Assembly (NCBI GenBank): GCA_016211105.1
Contig: JACQSX010000010.1
Coordinates: 276,913-340,912 of the forward strand
Length of the DNA stretch: 64,000 nt
Direction: 5' to 3'
Source: Acidobacteriota bacterium
GTDB taxonomy: Bacteria > Acidobacteriota > UBA6911 > JACQSX01
A model generated the notes under the pieces. It searched no databases. It was not told the origin of the DNA and saw only the letters and a list, made by a program, of their open reading frames with translations. The position numbers were made by a program, and so were the translations under genes. Positions 9,309-18,895 of this stretch are shown in pieces. Position 1 is the stretch's first letter, and every line of letters starts with the position of its first letter.

Positions 9309-10415
9309 ATGATCGACTGCACGCGTGGAATCATCAAGGGCGCTCGTGCGGCGCGCGTGACTGCGCTAAGGGCCATCACAATACTATCGGCGCTGATATT
9401 GATGAGCTGTGGCGGGTCCTCCAGCGAATCAGGCCGCGAGGTAAGGCTACAGGGAGCAGGCGCAACATTTCCCAATCCGCTTTATCAGAAGTGGTTCAGC
9501 GAGTACAACAAGATCACGCCTCAGGCCAGGTTTGATTACCAGTCCATCGGGTCCGGAGGTGGCATCAAGCAAATCTCTGCTCACACGGTCGACTTTGGCG
9601 GCTCGGACGCACCCATGAATGACGAACAGATGAAAGCAGCGCCGGCCGAGATTCTTCATATCCCAACCGTCCTGGGGGCCGTGGTGATCACGTATAACTT
9701 GCCCGGCGTTCAAACCGAACTTAGGCTCACACCGGAGGCGGTAGCAGGGATCTTTCTGGGGAGGGTCACGAGGTGGAACGACGCAACGATCGCTTCCCCA
9801 AATCCTGAAGTAAAGCTGCCCGGGGAGCCGATCACCGTTATTCACCGCTCCGACGGCAGTGGCACGACCTATGTTTGGACCGACTACCTTTCCAAAGTGA
9901 GTCGGGAGTGGAAAGAGAAAGTGGGCGCCGGCACATCCGTCAACTGGCCGGTCGGGATGGGCGCCAAAGGCAACGAGGGTGTGACTGGCCAGGTAAAGCA
10001 GACCCCATACTCCATCGGCTACGTTGAATTGATTTACGCCGAGCAAAACAAACTCCCATACGTCTCGCTAAGGAATTCTTCCGGCGAGTTTGTACGTCCC
10101 ACGCTCGATTCAATCACCGCCGCCGCCGCGGGCGCAGTAGCACAAATGCCGGATGACCTGAGAGTATCGATTACCAACGCCCCCGGTAAAGACGCTTATC
10201 CCATGTCATCCTTTACGTACATACTGGTCTACAAAGACCAGCAAGATCCAGCCAAGGGGAAAGCGCTGGTAAACTTTCTCTGGTGGGCCACCCACGACGG
10301 TGAACGGATGGCCAAGGAGCTGTTGTATGCGCCATTGCCTAAGGAAGTCGTGGAAAAGACGGAGCAGAAGGTCAAATCTATTACCTATCATGGCAAGCCG
10401 TTGCTGGGGGGTTAG
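9309..10415 (+). CDS. pstS: Phosphate ABC transporter substrate-binding lipoprotein
   Basis: Lipobox LMSCGG; LQGAGATFPNPLYQKWFSEY, YQSIGSGGGIKQI, VDFGGSDAPM, RSDGSGTTYVWTDYL. RBS aggagg before ATG 9309. Confidence 0.95.
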   Translation: MIDCTRGIIKGARAARVTALRAITILSALILMSCGGSSSESGREVRLQGAGATFPNPLYQKWFSEYNKITPQARFDYQSIGSGGGIKQISAHTVDFGGSDAPMNDEQMKAAPAEILHIPTVLGAVVITYNLPGVQTELRLTPEAVAGIFLGRVTRWNDATIASPNPEVKLPGEPITVIHRSDGSGTTYVWTDYLSKVSREWKEKVGAGTSVNWPVGMGAKGNEGVTGQVKQTPYSIGYVELIYAEQNKLPYVSLRNSSGEFVRPTLDSITAAAAGAVAQMPDDLRVSITNAPGKDAYPMSSFTYILVYKDQQDPAKGKALVNFLWWATHDGERMAKELLYAPLPKEVVEKTEQKVKSITYHGKPLLGG

Positions 10416-10451
10416 GGACCGTGTGGAAATTCCTCTTTCCCTGTCAAAACG

Positions 10452-11477
10452 ATGCGCACGAAGATTAGTGTGACTGGAAAGGAATCTCGTTTTGGACCTT
10501 TGCACGTTTTGAAGTCCTCGCACTCTCTCGGTGGCGGCTCCATTTCGAAGCGGGCTTCGTTCCGCGTCGGCGACTGGTTGTTCAAATCTATAACGCTTCT
10601 CTTTGCAGTATTCATCGCCGCATTGGTGGTGATGATGATCTTGGAGATGGGTTTCAACTCCAGGCTGGCCATGGAACGATTTGGCTGGAGCTTCCTCTGG
10701 CGCACCACGTGGGACCCGGTAGCCGAGGAGTTCGGCGCGCTTCCCTTCATTTACGGCACGGCTGCCTCGTCCGTGCTGGCGTTACTCCTGGCAGTGCCGG
10801 TGAGCATCGGCGTCGCAATTTTTCTTGCAGAGCAGGCGCCGCGTTTTCTGTCTGACCCAATTTCATTTGTAGTCCAGCTTCTGGCCGCGATTCCGTCGGT
10901 AGTTTATGGCCTTTGGGGCATCTTTGTGCTGGCTCCGATGCTGCGCCTTCACGTCTATCCTCATCTTCAATCGGCTCTGGGATTCTTGCCACTTTTTCGA
11001 GGCTCCCAGAACGGCCTGGGACTTCTAACTGCAGGGATCATCCTTGCGATCATGATCGTCCCCATCATTACCGCCGTCGCTACGGATGTATTGCGGGCGG
11101 TGCCCAACACGCAGCGCGAGGCGGCGCTTGCTTTAGGCGCAACCAACTGGGAGAAAACCAGGGTTGTTCTCCGATATGCCAGGTCGGGTATCGCCGGCGC
11201 AATGATCCTGGGCCTGGGTCGCGCCATCGGCGAAACGATGGCAGTCACCATGGTGATAGGGAATCGACCTGACATTTCATTATCGTTATTTGATCCTTCA
11301 TTTACGATCGCCTCAGCCATTGCCAACGAGTTCACCGAGGCCGCTTCCGAAGTGTATCTGCATGCGCTCGTCGAACTGGGACTGATTTTGTTCCTGGTGA
11401 CTTTTGTGATCAACGCGCTCGCGCGCCTCCTGGTGTGGAGCATCACGCGCGAGCATGGGAGGATAGCGCATGCATAG
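10452..11477 (+). CDS. pstC: Phosphate ABC transporter permease PstC
   Basis: Permease motif REAALALGATNWEKTRVVLRYARSGIAGAMILGLGRAIGETMAVTMVIGN; position between pstS and pstA. Confidence 0.95.
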   Translation: MRTKISVTGKESRFGPLHVLKSSHSLGGGSISKRASFRVGDWLFKSITLLFAVFIAALVVMMILEMGFNSRLAMERFGWSFLWRTTWDPVAEEFGALPFIYGTAASSVLALLLAVPVSIGVAIFLAEQAPRFLSDPISFVVQLLAAIPSVVYGLWGIFVLAPMLRLHVYPHLQSALGFLPLFRGSQNGLGLLTAGIILAIMIVPIITAVATDVLRAVPNTQREAALALGATNWEKTRVVLRYARSGIAGAMILGLGRAIGETMAVTMVIGNRPDISLSLFDPSFTIASAIANEFTEAASEVYLHALVELGLILFLVTFVINALARLLVWSITREHGRIAHA

Positions 11478-12315
11478 TACCTCCGCCCTGCAGCGCCGCA
11501 AGGTGTTGAGTTGGACCATGGATACGGTCACAGGAGCTTGCGCGGTCCTGGTGATGGGAGCTCTCTTTGTCATTCTGGGTTACATCTTGGCAGGCGGCCT
11601 GCGCGCCTTGAATCTTGACTTCCTGATCAACGAACCGAAGCCCGTGGGCGAGCCGGGCAGCGGGATCGCCAACGCGATCGTGGGTTCCCTGATCCTCGTC
11701 AGTCTGGCCTCTGCCTTCGGTCTCCCGATGGGCATTCTGGCGGGAATCTACTTATCTGAGTTTAGTAGCGGTCGCGCCGGCTCTGTGCTGCGTTTCCTGA
11801 TAGACACACTGACCGGTGTTCCATCGATCGTCGTAGGCGTATTCGTGTGGACGCTCATGGTGCGTCCCATGGGTCATTTCTCCGCCCTGGCAGGTAGCGT
11901 GGCGCTCGGGATCATGATGATGCCGATTGCGGCGCGCACCACGGAGGAGATGCTCCGCCTGGTCCCGCAGAATCTGCGTGAAGCGGCTCTGGCCCTGGGA
12001 GCGCCCCGCTGGCGAGTCAGCCTAGGAGTTGTGTTGCGTACCGCCGCCGGGGGCGTTGCGACAGGCTCCATGCTTGCCGTGGCCCGGGTAGCAGGAGAAA
12101 CAGCGCCGCTGTTGTTCACCGCGCTTGGATTGAATTATCTGAGCACCCACCTCAACTATCCAATGGCTTCGCTCACGGTTCAGATCTTTTACTACGCCGC
12201 CTCTCCCTATGATGAGTGGCACGCGATGGCGTGGGCTGCGACGTTGGTGCTGATCACAACGATCTTGGTAATCGATATCGCCGTGAGGGTTCTGACGGCC
12301 AACCGTTATCAGTGA
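11470..12315 (+). CDS. pstA: Phosphate ABC transporter permease PstA
   Basis: REAALALGAPRWRVSLGVVLRTAAGGVATGSMLAVARVAGETAPLLFTALG; overlaps the pstC end. Confidence 0.95.
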   Translation: MHSTSALQRRKVLSWTMDTVTGACAVLVMGALFVILGYILAGGLRALNLDFLINEPKPVGEPGSGIANAIVGSLILVSLASAFGLPMGILAGIYLSEFSSGRAGSVLRFLIDTLTGVPSIVVGVFVWTLMVRPMGHFSALAGSVALGIMMMPIAARTTEEMLRLVPQNLREAALALGAPRWRVSLGVVLRTAAGGVATGSMLAVARVAGETAPLLFTALGLNYLSTHLNYPMASLTVQIFYYAASPYDEWHAMAWAATLVLITTILVIDIAVRVLTANRYQ

Positions 12316-12403
12316 ACCATGGAGGATGGGCAAGGAAGAAGCGCTGGAAGGCTGCTATTGAACGATATAGTACGCACATTGGAAAGCAACTGAGGCCAGA
12401 CAG

Positions 12404-13261
12404 GTGATGCAGAAGACGGATTCAAGCTCGCTGGCAAGTCCAGCTCCATTACCGAGCGAGCAGGAATTGGCAGCATCTGGACCGCTGGAGGAGAAGCCGG
12501 TCCAGCCCGGCAAAATGGTGGTCGAGCATCTGAATTTCTACTACGGGGCCGTGCGCGCGCTGCGCGATATTTCTCTGACACTCCGATCCAATCGGGTTAC
12601 CGCACTTATTGGCCCCTCTGGATGCGGCAAGTCGACGATGCTTCGCACGCTGAACCGGATGAATGACATCATTCCCGGCGCGCGAGTGGAAGGTCGTGTT
12701 GAGTTGGATGGGGAGGATATCTATGCCGCAACGACCGACGTGGTTCTGCTCCGCCGGCGTGTCGGCATGGTGTTTCAGAAATCGAACCCGTTTCCGCGCT
12801 CGGTATTCGACAACGTTGCCTATGGGTTACGGGTCAACAAGCTTGCGAGATCGAAGACAGAGCTTGAGGAACGGGTCGAAGCCAGCTTGCGCGCGGCGGC
12901 CCTCTGGGATGAGGTGAAGGACCGGCTGAAGGAGTCGGCGTTGGGCTTATCGGGTGGACAGCAACAGCGCCTGTGCATCGCACGCGCCCTGGCGGTGGAG
13001 CCAGAAGTTCTATTGATGGACGAGCCTGCTTCGGCTCTGGATCCAATTGCAACCCAGAGAATCGAGGAACTGATCGAGGAACTGAAGGAGCGCTACACCA
13101 TCGTCATTGTAACGCATAATATGCAGCAGGCCGCCCGGGTTTCCGACTACACCGCCTTCTTCTACTTGGGGGAACTGGTGGAGTTCAATCAGACTCGCAG
13201 ATTATTTACGACTCCAGCAAAGAAACAAACGGAGGATTACGTTACAGGGAGATTCGGGTAA
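12404..13261 (+). CDS. pstB: Phosphate ABC transporter ATP-binding protein PstB
   Basis: Walker [20 protein letters not shown], signature [33 protein letters not shown]. Confidence 0.96.
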   Translation: MMQKTDSSSLASPAPLPSEQELAASGPLEEKPVQPGKMVVEHLNFYYGAVRALRDISLTLRSNRVTALIGPSGCGKSTMLRTLNRMNDIIPGARVEGRVELDGEDIYAATTDVVLLRRRVGMVFQKSNPFPRSVFDNVAYGLRVNKLARSKTELEERVEASLRAAALWDEVKDRLKESALGLSGGQQQRLCIARALAVEPEVLLMDEPASALDPIATQRIEELIEELKERYTIVIVTHNMQQAARVSDYTAFFYLGELVEFNQTRRLFTTPAKKQTEDYVTGRFG

Positions 13262-13272
13262 CTTGGTCGAAA

Positions 13273-13454
13273 GTCGCAAGTCACAGGTCACAGGTCGCAG
13301 GTCACAGGTCCCAGGGCATCGCATTGCAGTGGAAGATCATTCGTTAGTTAAAGAATTTAAACTCTACTGCGACTTGCGACCTGTGACCTGTGACTTGTGA
13401 TTTGTGACCTGTGACTTGTGACTTGTGACCTGTGACTTGTGATTTGTGACCTGC
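13273..13454. repeat. Inverted heptanucleotide tandem arrays (GTCACAR)6 ... (TGTGACY)12
   Basis: Left arm 13273..13314 = GTCGCAA GTCACAG GTCACAG GTCGCAG GTCACAG GTCCCAG. Right arm 13371..13454 = twelve 7-mers of GAYYTGY type, reverse-complementary to the left arm. Confidence 0.9.
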
Positions 13455-13461
13455 TGACCTG

Positions 13462-14175
13462 TTGACTAAGACTATGACCGACCATATCAGCAAGCATTTT
13501 GATGAACAACTCAGCCATCTAAAGCAGCAGATCCTGCGCATGGCTACCATGGTAGAGGAAGCAATTTCAAAGAGCATGCGGGCTCTTGCGCAACGTGATT
13601 CCTCTTTGGCCGAGCAGGTGATTTTCAATGATCCGCGGGTAGACAAGCTGGAAATCGAGATCGACAGCGCCAGCCTCGAATTGCTGGCGCTCCGGCAACC
13701 TGTGGCCCGCGATTTGCGCTTTATAACGACCAGTTTAAAGATCGTTAAAGATCTGGAGCGCGTGGGAGACCTGGCGGTGGACATTGCAGAACGAGCTGTC
13801 GAGATAAGCGCCAGACCGGAAATGAAACTTTTGCCGGGGTATCCGATGATTGCAGAGGCGGCCCAGAAGATGTTGAAGGATGCGGTGGATGCCTTTGTCA
13901 ACGAGGACGTGGAGTTGGCGCGGAAGGTCCTGTACGCGGATGACTATGTGGATATGCTCAATGAAAAGTTGTTTCGAGATCTGCTCTGTTATATGTCGGA
14001 AAATCCAGCCGATGTTTCCTATGCGTCGCATCTGATGTTTGTGGCCAAGTACTTGGAGCGTGTGGGCGACCATTCGTCCAATATTGCGGAGATGGTCGTT
14101 TTCATGGTGGAAGGACGTGACATTCGCCACCTGGAAAAGATCGCGCGCCTGAAAGAAGAGGGTGAAGAAAAATGA
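13462..14175 (+). CDS. phoU: Phosphate transport system regulatory protein PhoU
   Basis: Two PhoU helical repeats (RQPVARDLRFITTSLKIVKDLERVGDLAVDIAE; LMFVAKYLERVGDHSSNIAEMVVFMVEG). Likely ATG start at 13474. Confidence 0.94.
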   Translation: MTKTMTDHISKHFDEQLSHLKQQILRMATMVEEAISKSMRALAQRDSSLAEQVIFNDPRVDKLEIEIDSASLELLALRQPVARDLRFITTSLKIVKDLERVGDLAVDIAERAVEISARPEMKLLPGYPMIAEAAQKMLKDAVDAFVNEDVELARKVLYADDYVDMLNEKLFRDLLCYMSENPADVSYASHLMFVAKYLERVGDHSSNIAEMVVFMVEGRDIRHLEKIARLKEEGEEK

Positions 14176-14551
14176 GCTGCTATAAAGCATCGAGTTCAGA
14201 GCGGGAGAGTACGTCCTCGCACCTAACTCATCTATAAACTCATCCATGCACAACTTGCACTGCAGTCAGAGAGGCCGGGCGTGGGCCAATCCGAAATTCC
14301 GTTGCCTGGCGTCTCCGGCGCAGTTTTCTTGGAGCCACCTCGGCACTCGTTTGGAATCATTCTGCCCGCCTGCAAGGAAGTAAAATTTCTTGTGTCCTGA
14401 GCCCTACCGAAAACCCGTGCCTGCTTTCTCGGGGAACCCGGCTATGGGACCCGTTTTCCCTTCAAAAGCTGTTTGGAATGTGTTAGGGTTATGCCGCATA
14501 TAACGTCAGCACTAGATTGCCATCTATAATTAGGATTGTCAGGAGTAGATC

Positions 14552-15760
14552 ATGGGCGCATCTCCTCTATACCCAGCGGTGGCATTGCCACTTGCTGCGC
14601 TGTTTGTCTGTTCTTGTCTGGGACCCACGGCGGCTCGCGATAGCGTTGAGTCCGTGGCCCTTGCCACGGTTGCTGTGGCCAGGGTTGTGCCGGAAAGCCT
14701 GTCGCGGGAGCTCGTTCTGACCGGCGAATTTCGGCCGTACCAGGTCATTGAATTGCACGCTAAGGTCGCAGGCTACCTCAAAACTATCTATGTCGACATC
14801 GGCGATCACGTCACGGCCAGTCAGCTTCTCGCGACTCTTGAGATACCGGAGATGAATGATGAGCTTCTGGAGGCTGGCGCAGAGTACCGCCGGGCCACCG
14901 CAGAATTGATGCGGTTGAAAGGGGAACTGGAGCGCGCGCAGGCAAATCTCACGCTGGTGGATCTCTCCTACAATCGGCTGTCATCAGTCACTCAGGTCGA
15001 ACCGGGTCTGGTGGCGCAGCAGGAAATCGACGAGGCACTGGCACGCAAACAGGCGGCGGAGGCTCAAGTTGCTGCCGCCAAGGCTGGGCTTTCCGCGGCG
15101 GAACAACAGATCGAAGTGGCAAAGGCCAACGAACAGAAGAGCAAGACGATGATGGAATACTCCAGAATTGTCGCTCCGTTTGCGGGCATGATCACCAAAC
15201 GCTATGTGGACACAGGAGCGATGATTCAGGCGGGTACCGCTTCGCATAGCCAGGCTATGCCGGTCGTTCGCCTGGCTCAGATCGATCGGCTCCGGATGGT
15301 GCTTCCCGTGCCCGAATCGCATGTCTCTAAGATCCGAGGGGGGGCCTCGGTCACAATTCGAGTCAATTCTCTGGGAAAAACGTTCACCGGGACGGTTTCT
15401 CGCTTCACGGGAGAAGTGCAGTTGGCCACTCGAACGATGGACGTGGAAGTCGACGTTCCCAATCCTGGCGGGCTCTTGCTGCCTGGAATGTATGCAGACG
15501 CGCACTTGACGCTTGAGAGGCGCGACCAGGCTCTGACAGTGCCGATCCAATCGCTTGGCACCCGTGAAGGAAAATCCTATGTCATGGTGGTCAGCCAGCA
15601 AGGTGTCATTGAAGAACGTTTCATTCAAGTGGGTATCGAGGCTGCGGAAAAAGTAGAAGCTGTTTCCGGGCTGCAGGCGGGGGAACAGGTAATCGTCGGC
15701 AACAAAAGCGAGCTCAAATCGGGTCAGAGAGTCGAGCCGAAAGTAATGGGAGCCAGCTAG
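14552..15760 (+). CDS. RND efflux membrane fusion (periplasmic adaptor) protein
   Basis: HlyD/AcrA-type lipoyl motif IELHAKVAGYLKTIYVDIGDHVTASQLLATLEIPE, coiled coil, SRIVAPFAGMITKRYVDTGAMI; adjacent to an RND pump. Confidence 0.92.
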   Translation: MGASPLYPAVALPLAALFVCSCLGPTAARDSVESVALATVAVARVVPESLSRELVLTGEFRPYQVIELHAKVAGYLKTIYVDIGDHVTASQLLATLEIPEMNDELLEAGAEYRRATAELMRLKGELERAQANLTLVDLSYNRLSSVTQVEPGLVAQQEIDEALARKQAAEAQVAAAKAGLSAAEQQIEVAKANEQKSKTMMEYSRIVAPFAGMITKRYVDTGAMIQAGTASHSQAMPVVRLAQIDRLRMVLPVPESHVSKIRGGASVTIRVNSLGKTFTGTVSRFTGEVQLATRTMDVEVDVPNPGGLLLPGMYADAHLTLERRDQALTVPIQSLGTREGKSYVMVVSQQGVIEERFIQVGIEAAEKVEAVSGLQAGEQVIVGNKSELKSGQRVEPKVMGAS

Positions 15761-18700
15761 ATGCCCAGTTTCTCGATTCGCAATCCCTACTTCATCATTG
15801 TGTGCGCGCTGATTGTCACCGTAGTTGGCATCACAGTCCTGGTCCGCATGCCGGTGGACATGTTCCCACCCATCAACCTGACAGTCGTCGTAGTGGCGAC
15901 CTTTTATCCCGGGATGCCTCCGGAACAAGTGGAAAACGATATCACACAGCGCCAGGAAAGATTTTTCACGCTCGCTCCTGGAATCGAGCATATCGAATCG
16001 CGCGCCCTGCCGGGAGTCAGCATCATCAAGATTTTCTTTCAACCTGGAACCAACGCAGATACGGCCGTATCTGCGATGGCTAACCTGGCGGCTGCCGAAC
16101 AACGTCGGCTGCCCCCGGGGACTTTGCCGCCCATCGTGTTGCAATTCGACGCTTCGAGCGTTCCGGTCTGCTTGGTTGCCCTGAAAGGTGAGGGCATGAC
16201 GGAGGCAGCGCTCCGGGATATTGGGCACTACAAGGTGCGAACTCAGTTGGCAAAAGTTCAGGGAGCAGCGGTTCCTCCCCCTTTTGGAGGCCTCTACCGC
16301 CAGATCATGGTGTACGTCGATCCGCAGAAGCTGGAAGCGCATCAGCTCAGCCCGATGGATGTCGTGCGTGCGGTTAATGAGGCCAACTTGATTATGCCGG
16401 CAGGGGGTGTGAGGATCGGCCCGATCGACTATCCTATCTATACCAACAGCCAGTACCGGGATGTTGAAAGCATCCTGCAGCTTCCGATCAAAACCGTCGG
16501 TCAGGCATCGGTTATGGTGGGTGACATCGGCACGGTGCAGGATGCGGCCCAGATTCAGTACAACATTGTCAGAGTCGACGGACAGCCATCGGTCTACCAG
16601 CCGGTCCTGAGGCAGGGCGGCGACACGAATACCATTGCGGTAGTCAATGCGGTCAAGGGTGAGGTAGGCAATCTGCTGGATGTGCCGGACAACTTGGTCG
16701 CACGAGTTGTTTTCGACCAGTCCTTGTTCATCAAGAAATCAATCAAAGCGCTCCTGCAAGAAGGCGGCATCGGGCTATTTCTCACCTGCGTGATGATTTT
16801 ACTTTTCCTCGGGAGCATGCGAGCAACCCTGGCGGTATTTCTCTCGATTCCGCTCTCGGCGCTGGCTACTTTTATTGCGCTTTTCTTTGGCGGCTCTTCA
16901 CTGAACTCCATGACGCTGGGCGGTCTCGCTTTGGCTTTTTCCCGGTTGATCGATAACTCGGTGGTGGTGCTTGAAAATATCTTCCGGCGCATGGAACTGG
17001 GAGAATCGTCGCGGGTAGCCGCCGAGAGCGGGGCGCGGGAGGTAGCGCTGCCGGTTCTGGCATCTACGCTGACAACCGCCGTGGTATTTTTCCCCGTGAT
17101 CTTCCTTTATGGCGTAAGCAAAGATTTGTTTTCTGCGCTTGCACTAACCGTGGTGCTGGCGCTGTTTGCGTCTTACTTGATCGCGCTAACGATTGTACCT
17201 CTGTTTTGCGCCGTTTTCATTCGGGGCCACCATTCCCAGGAAGCAGGTTTGGAGCGACGAACCCAGCTATTTTCAGGTTTTAATCGTGGTTTCTTGAAAA
17301 TGTTGAGTGGGTATGATCGGCTGCTGGGTGTCCTGTTACACCGCCCGATTGCAACCGTCGTTGTGCTTCTTGTTTTCTTCGTTGCCAGCCTTGCCTTGTT
17401 TCCGAGGCTAGGCGTCTCCTTCTTTCCCAGAACAGATGCCGGCCAGTTTGTGATTAATTTGAAAGCGCCCTTGGGAACCAATCTTCAACTCACCGAGCGG
17501 GAAGTGAGCAAGGTCGAGAAACTGGTTCGCGAAGTTGTGGCTCCTGAGGACTTTGAGATGATGGTGTCTAATATCGGCGTGGTGCCTGATTATTCGGCTA
17601 TTTACACCAGTAATTCAGCTCCCCACACGGCGTTCCTTCAGGTGAGCTTGAAAGATGGCCACAAGGTCGGCAGCTATGAATACGTGGAGCGAGTTCGAAA
17701 GCGCCTCCGTGCCGAGATGCCTCACATGAGCGTCTATTTTCAGTCGGGTGGATTCGTAGACGCAGTTCTGAATTTCGGCATGCCTGCTCCCATCGATGTG
17801 CAGGTCAGCGGGCCGGACCTTGAGACGCCTTATCAGGTAGCCGCCCAAATTGCCGCCGAAGTGCGCCGGCTGCCGGGTGTGCAGGATATCCTGATACCCC
17901 AGGACCTGGATAATCCCGCAATCCGTCTGGAGATCGATCGTACCCGCGCCAGTCAACTTGGTTTGAGCCAGAAGGAGATCGTCAGCAACCTGATCACCGC
18001 GGTCACCTCCAATCAGATGATTGCCCCTACGTTTTGGACGGATCCAAAAAGTAATAACGATTACTATTTGACGGTTCAATACCCGGAAACACAGGTGAAA
18101 GATATCTCCGATCTGAAAAATATCCCTCTTCGGTCGCCGCTGCAATCCAAATCGACGCGTATGGATATGGTAGGAACAATCAAGCGGGTTCAGGGGCCCA
18201 CCGAGGTGGATCATTACGGACTGCGAAAGGTGATCGACGTCTACGTGAACATCTCCACCGAGGACATCGGCCGTGTTGCCGAGGGTATTGAGAGGATCAT
18301 CAGCAAAACAAAACTTCCCCAAGGTGTGCGCGTCGATTTGCGAGGAATCGTGAACGGGATGAGGGCCTCATTCCGCAGTTTTGGCCTTGGCCTGGTTCTA
18401 GCCGTTGTACTCCTGTATCTCATCCTCATTGCGCAGTTCCGCTCTTTTATCGATCCGCTGCTGATCCTTCTGGCGGTGCCGATGGGATTGATCGGTGTGC
18501 TGGTTACCCTGTATGGTACGGGAACCACGCTTAACGTGCAGTCTTTAATGGGTATCGTGATGATGGTGGGAATCGTGGTATCCAATAGCATCCTGCTGGT
18601 AGATTTTACCCGCCGGCTGCGGGCCGACGGCATGCCGCTTCGCGATGCCGTAGCAATGGCGGGTCGCATTCGATTGCGTCCGATTCTGATGACCTCCCTG

Positions 18701-18895
18701 GCGACAATTATCGGCCTGCTGCCCATGGCCTTCAAGTTGGGCACGGGCAGTGAAGCCTACACTCCATTGGCACGCGCCATTATCGGTGGTATGACCGTTT
18801 CCCTTATCTTCACCGTTTTCATTGTGCCGGCAGCGTATCTCGCCGTCTATCGAAATCGAGACACTCAGGGCGATCAACCTCGAGAGGTTCCATGA
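15761..18895 (+). CDS. RND-family efflux transporter permease (AcrB/CusA-type)
   Basis: 1044 aa; IVVTVVGITVLVRMPVDMFPPINLTVV, LGGLALAFSRLIDNSVVVLENIFRRME, LLLVDFTRRLRADGMPLRDAVAMAGRIRLRPILMTSLATIIGLLPMA. Confidence 0.95.
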   Translation: MPSFSIRNPYFIIVCALIVTVVGITVLVRMPVDMFPPINLTVVVVATFYPGMPPEQVENDITQRQERFFTLAPGIEHIESRALPGVSIIKIFFQPGTNADTAVSAMANLAAAEQRRLPPGTLPPIVLQFDASSVPVCLVALKGEGMTEAALRDIGHYKVRTQLAKVQGAAVPPPFGGLYRQIMVYVDPQKLEAHQLSPMDVVRAVNEANLIMPAGGVRIGPIDYPIYTNSQYRDVESILQLPIKTVGQASVMVGDIGTVQDAAQIQYNIVRVDGQPSVYQPVLRQGGDTNTIAVVNAVKGEVGNLLDVPDNLVARVVFDQSLFIKKSIKALLQEGGIGLFLTCVMILLFLGSMRATLAVFLSIPLSALATFIALFFGGSSLNSMTLGGLALAFSRLIDNSVVVLENIFRRMELGESSRVAAESGAREVALPVLASTLTTAVVFFPVIFLYGVSKDLFSALALTVVLALFASYLIALTIVPLFCAVFIRGHHSQEAGLERRTQLFSGFNRGFLKMLSGYDRLLGVLLHRPIATVVVLLVFFVASLALFPRLGVSFFPRTDAGQFVINLKAPLGTNLQLTEREVSKVEKLVREVVAPEDFEMMVSNIGVVPDYSAIYTSNSAPHTAFLQVSLKDGHKVGSYEYVERVRKRLRAEMPHMSVYFQSGGFVDAVLNFGMPAPIDVQVSGPDLETPYQVAAQIAAEVRRLPGVQDILIPQDLDNPAIRLEIDRTRASQLGLSQKEIVSNLITAVTSNQMIAPTFWTDPKSNNDYYLTVQYPETQVKDISDLKNIPLRSPLQSKSTRMDMVGTIKRVQGPTEVDHYGLRKVIDVYVNISTEDIGRVAEGIERIISKTKLPQGVRVDLRGIVNGMRASFRSFGLGLVLAVVLLYLILIAQFRSFIDPLLILLAVPMGLIGVLVTLYGTGTTLNVQSLMGIVMMVGIVVSNSILLVDFTRRLRADGMPLRDAVAMAGRIRLRPILMTSLATIIGLLPMAFKLGTGSEAYTPLARAIIGGMTVSLIFTVFIVPAAYLAVYRNRDTQGDQPREVP

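Noticed and set aside
13273-13466. CRISPR-like array
   Set aside because: Units are 7 bp, contiguous, degenerate and arranged as two opposing arms. There are no spacers and no cas genes.
13344-13901. 185-aa minus-strand ORF with HKSQVTG repeats
   Set aside because: It is the reverse reading of the heptanucleotide array plus antisense of phoU; phoU on the plus strand is clearly the real gene.
14984-16342. 452-aa minus-strand ORF
   Set aside because: Antisense to well-supported RND adaptor/pump genes; composition is typical of a shadow ORF in GC-rich coding DNA.
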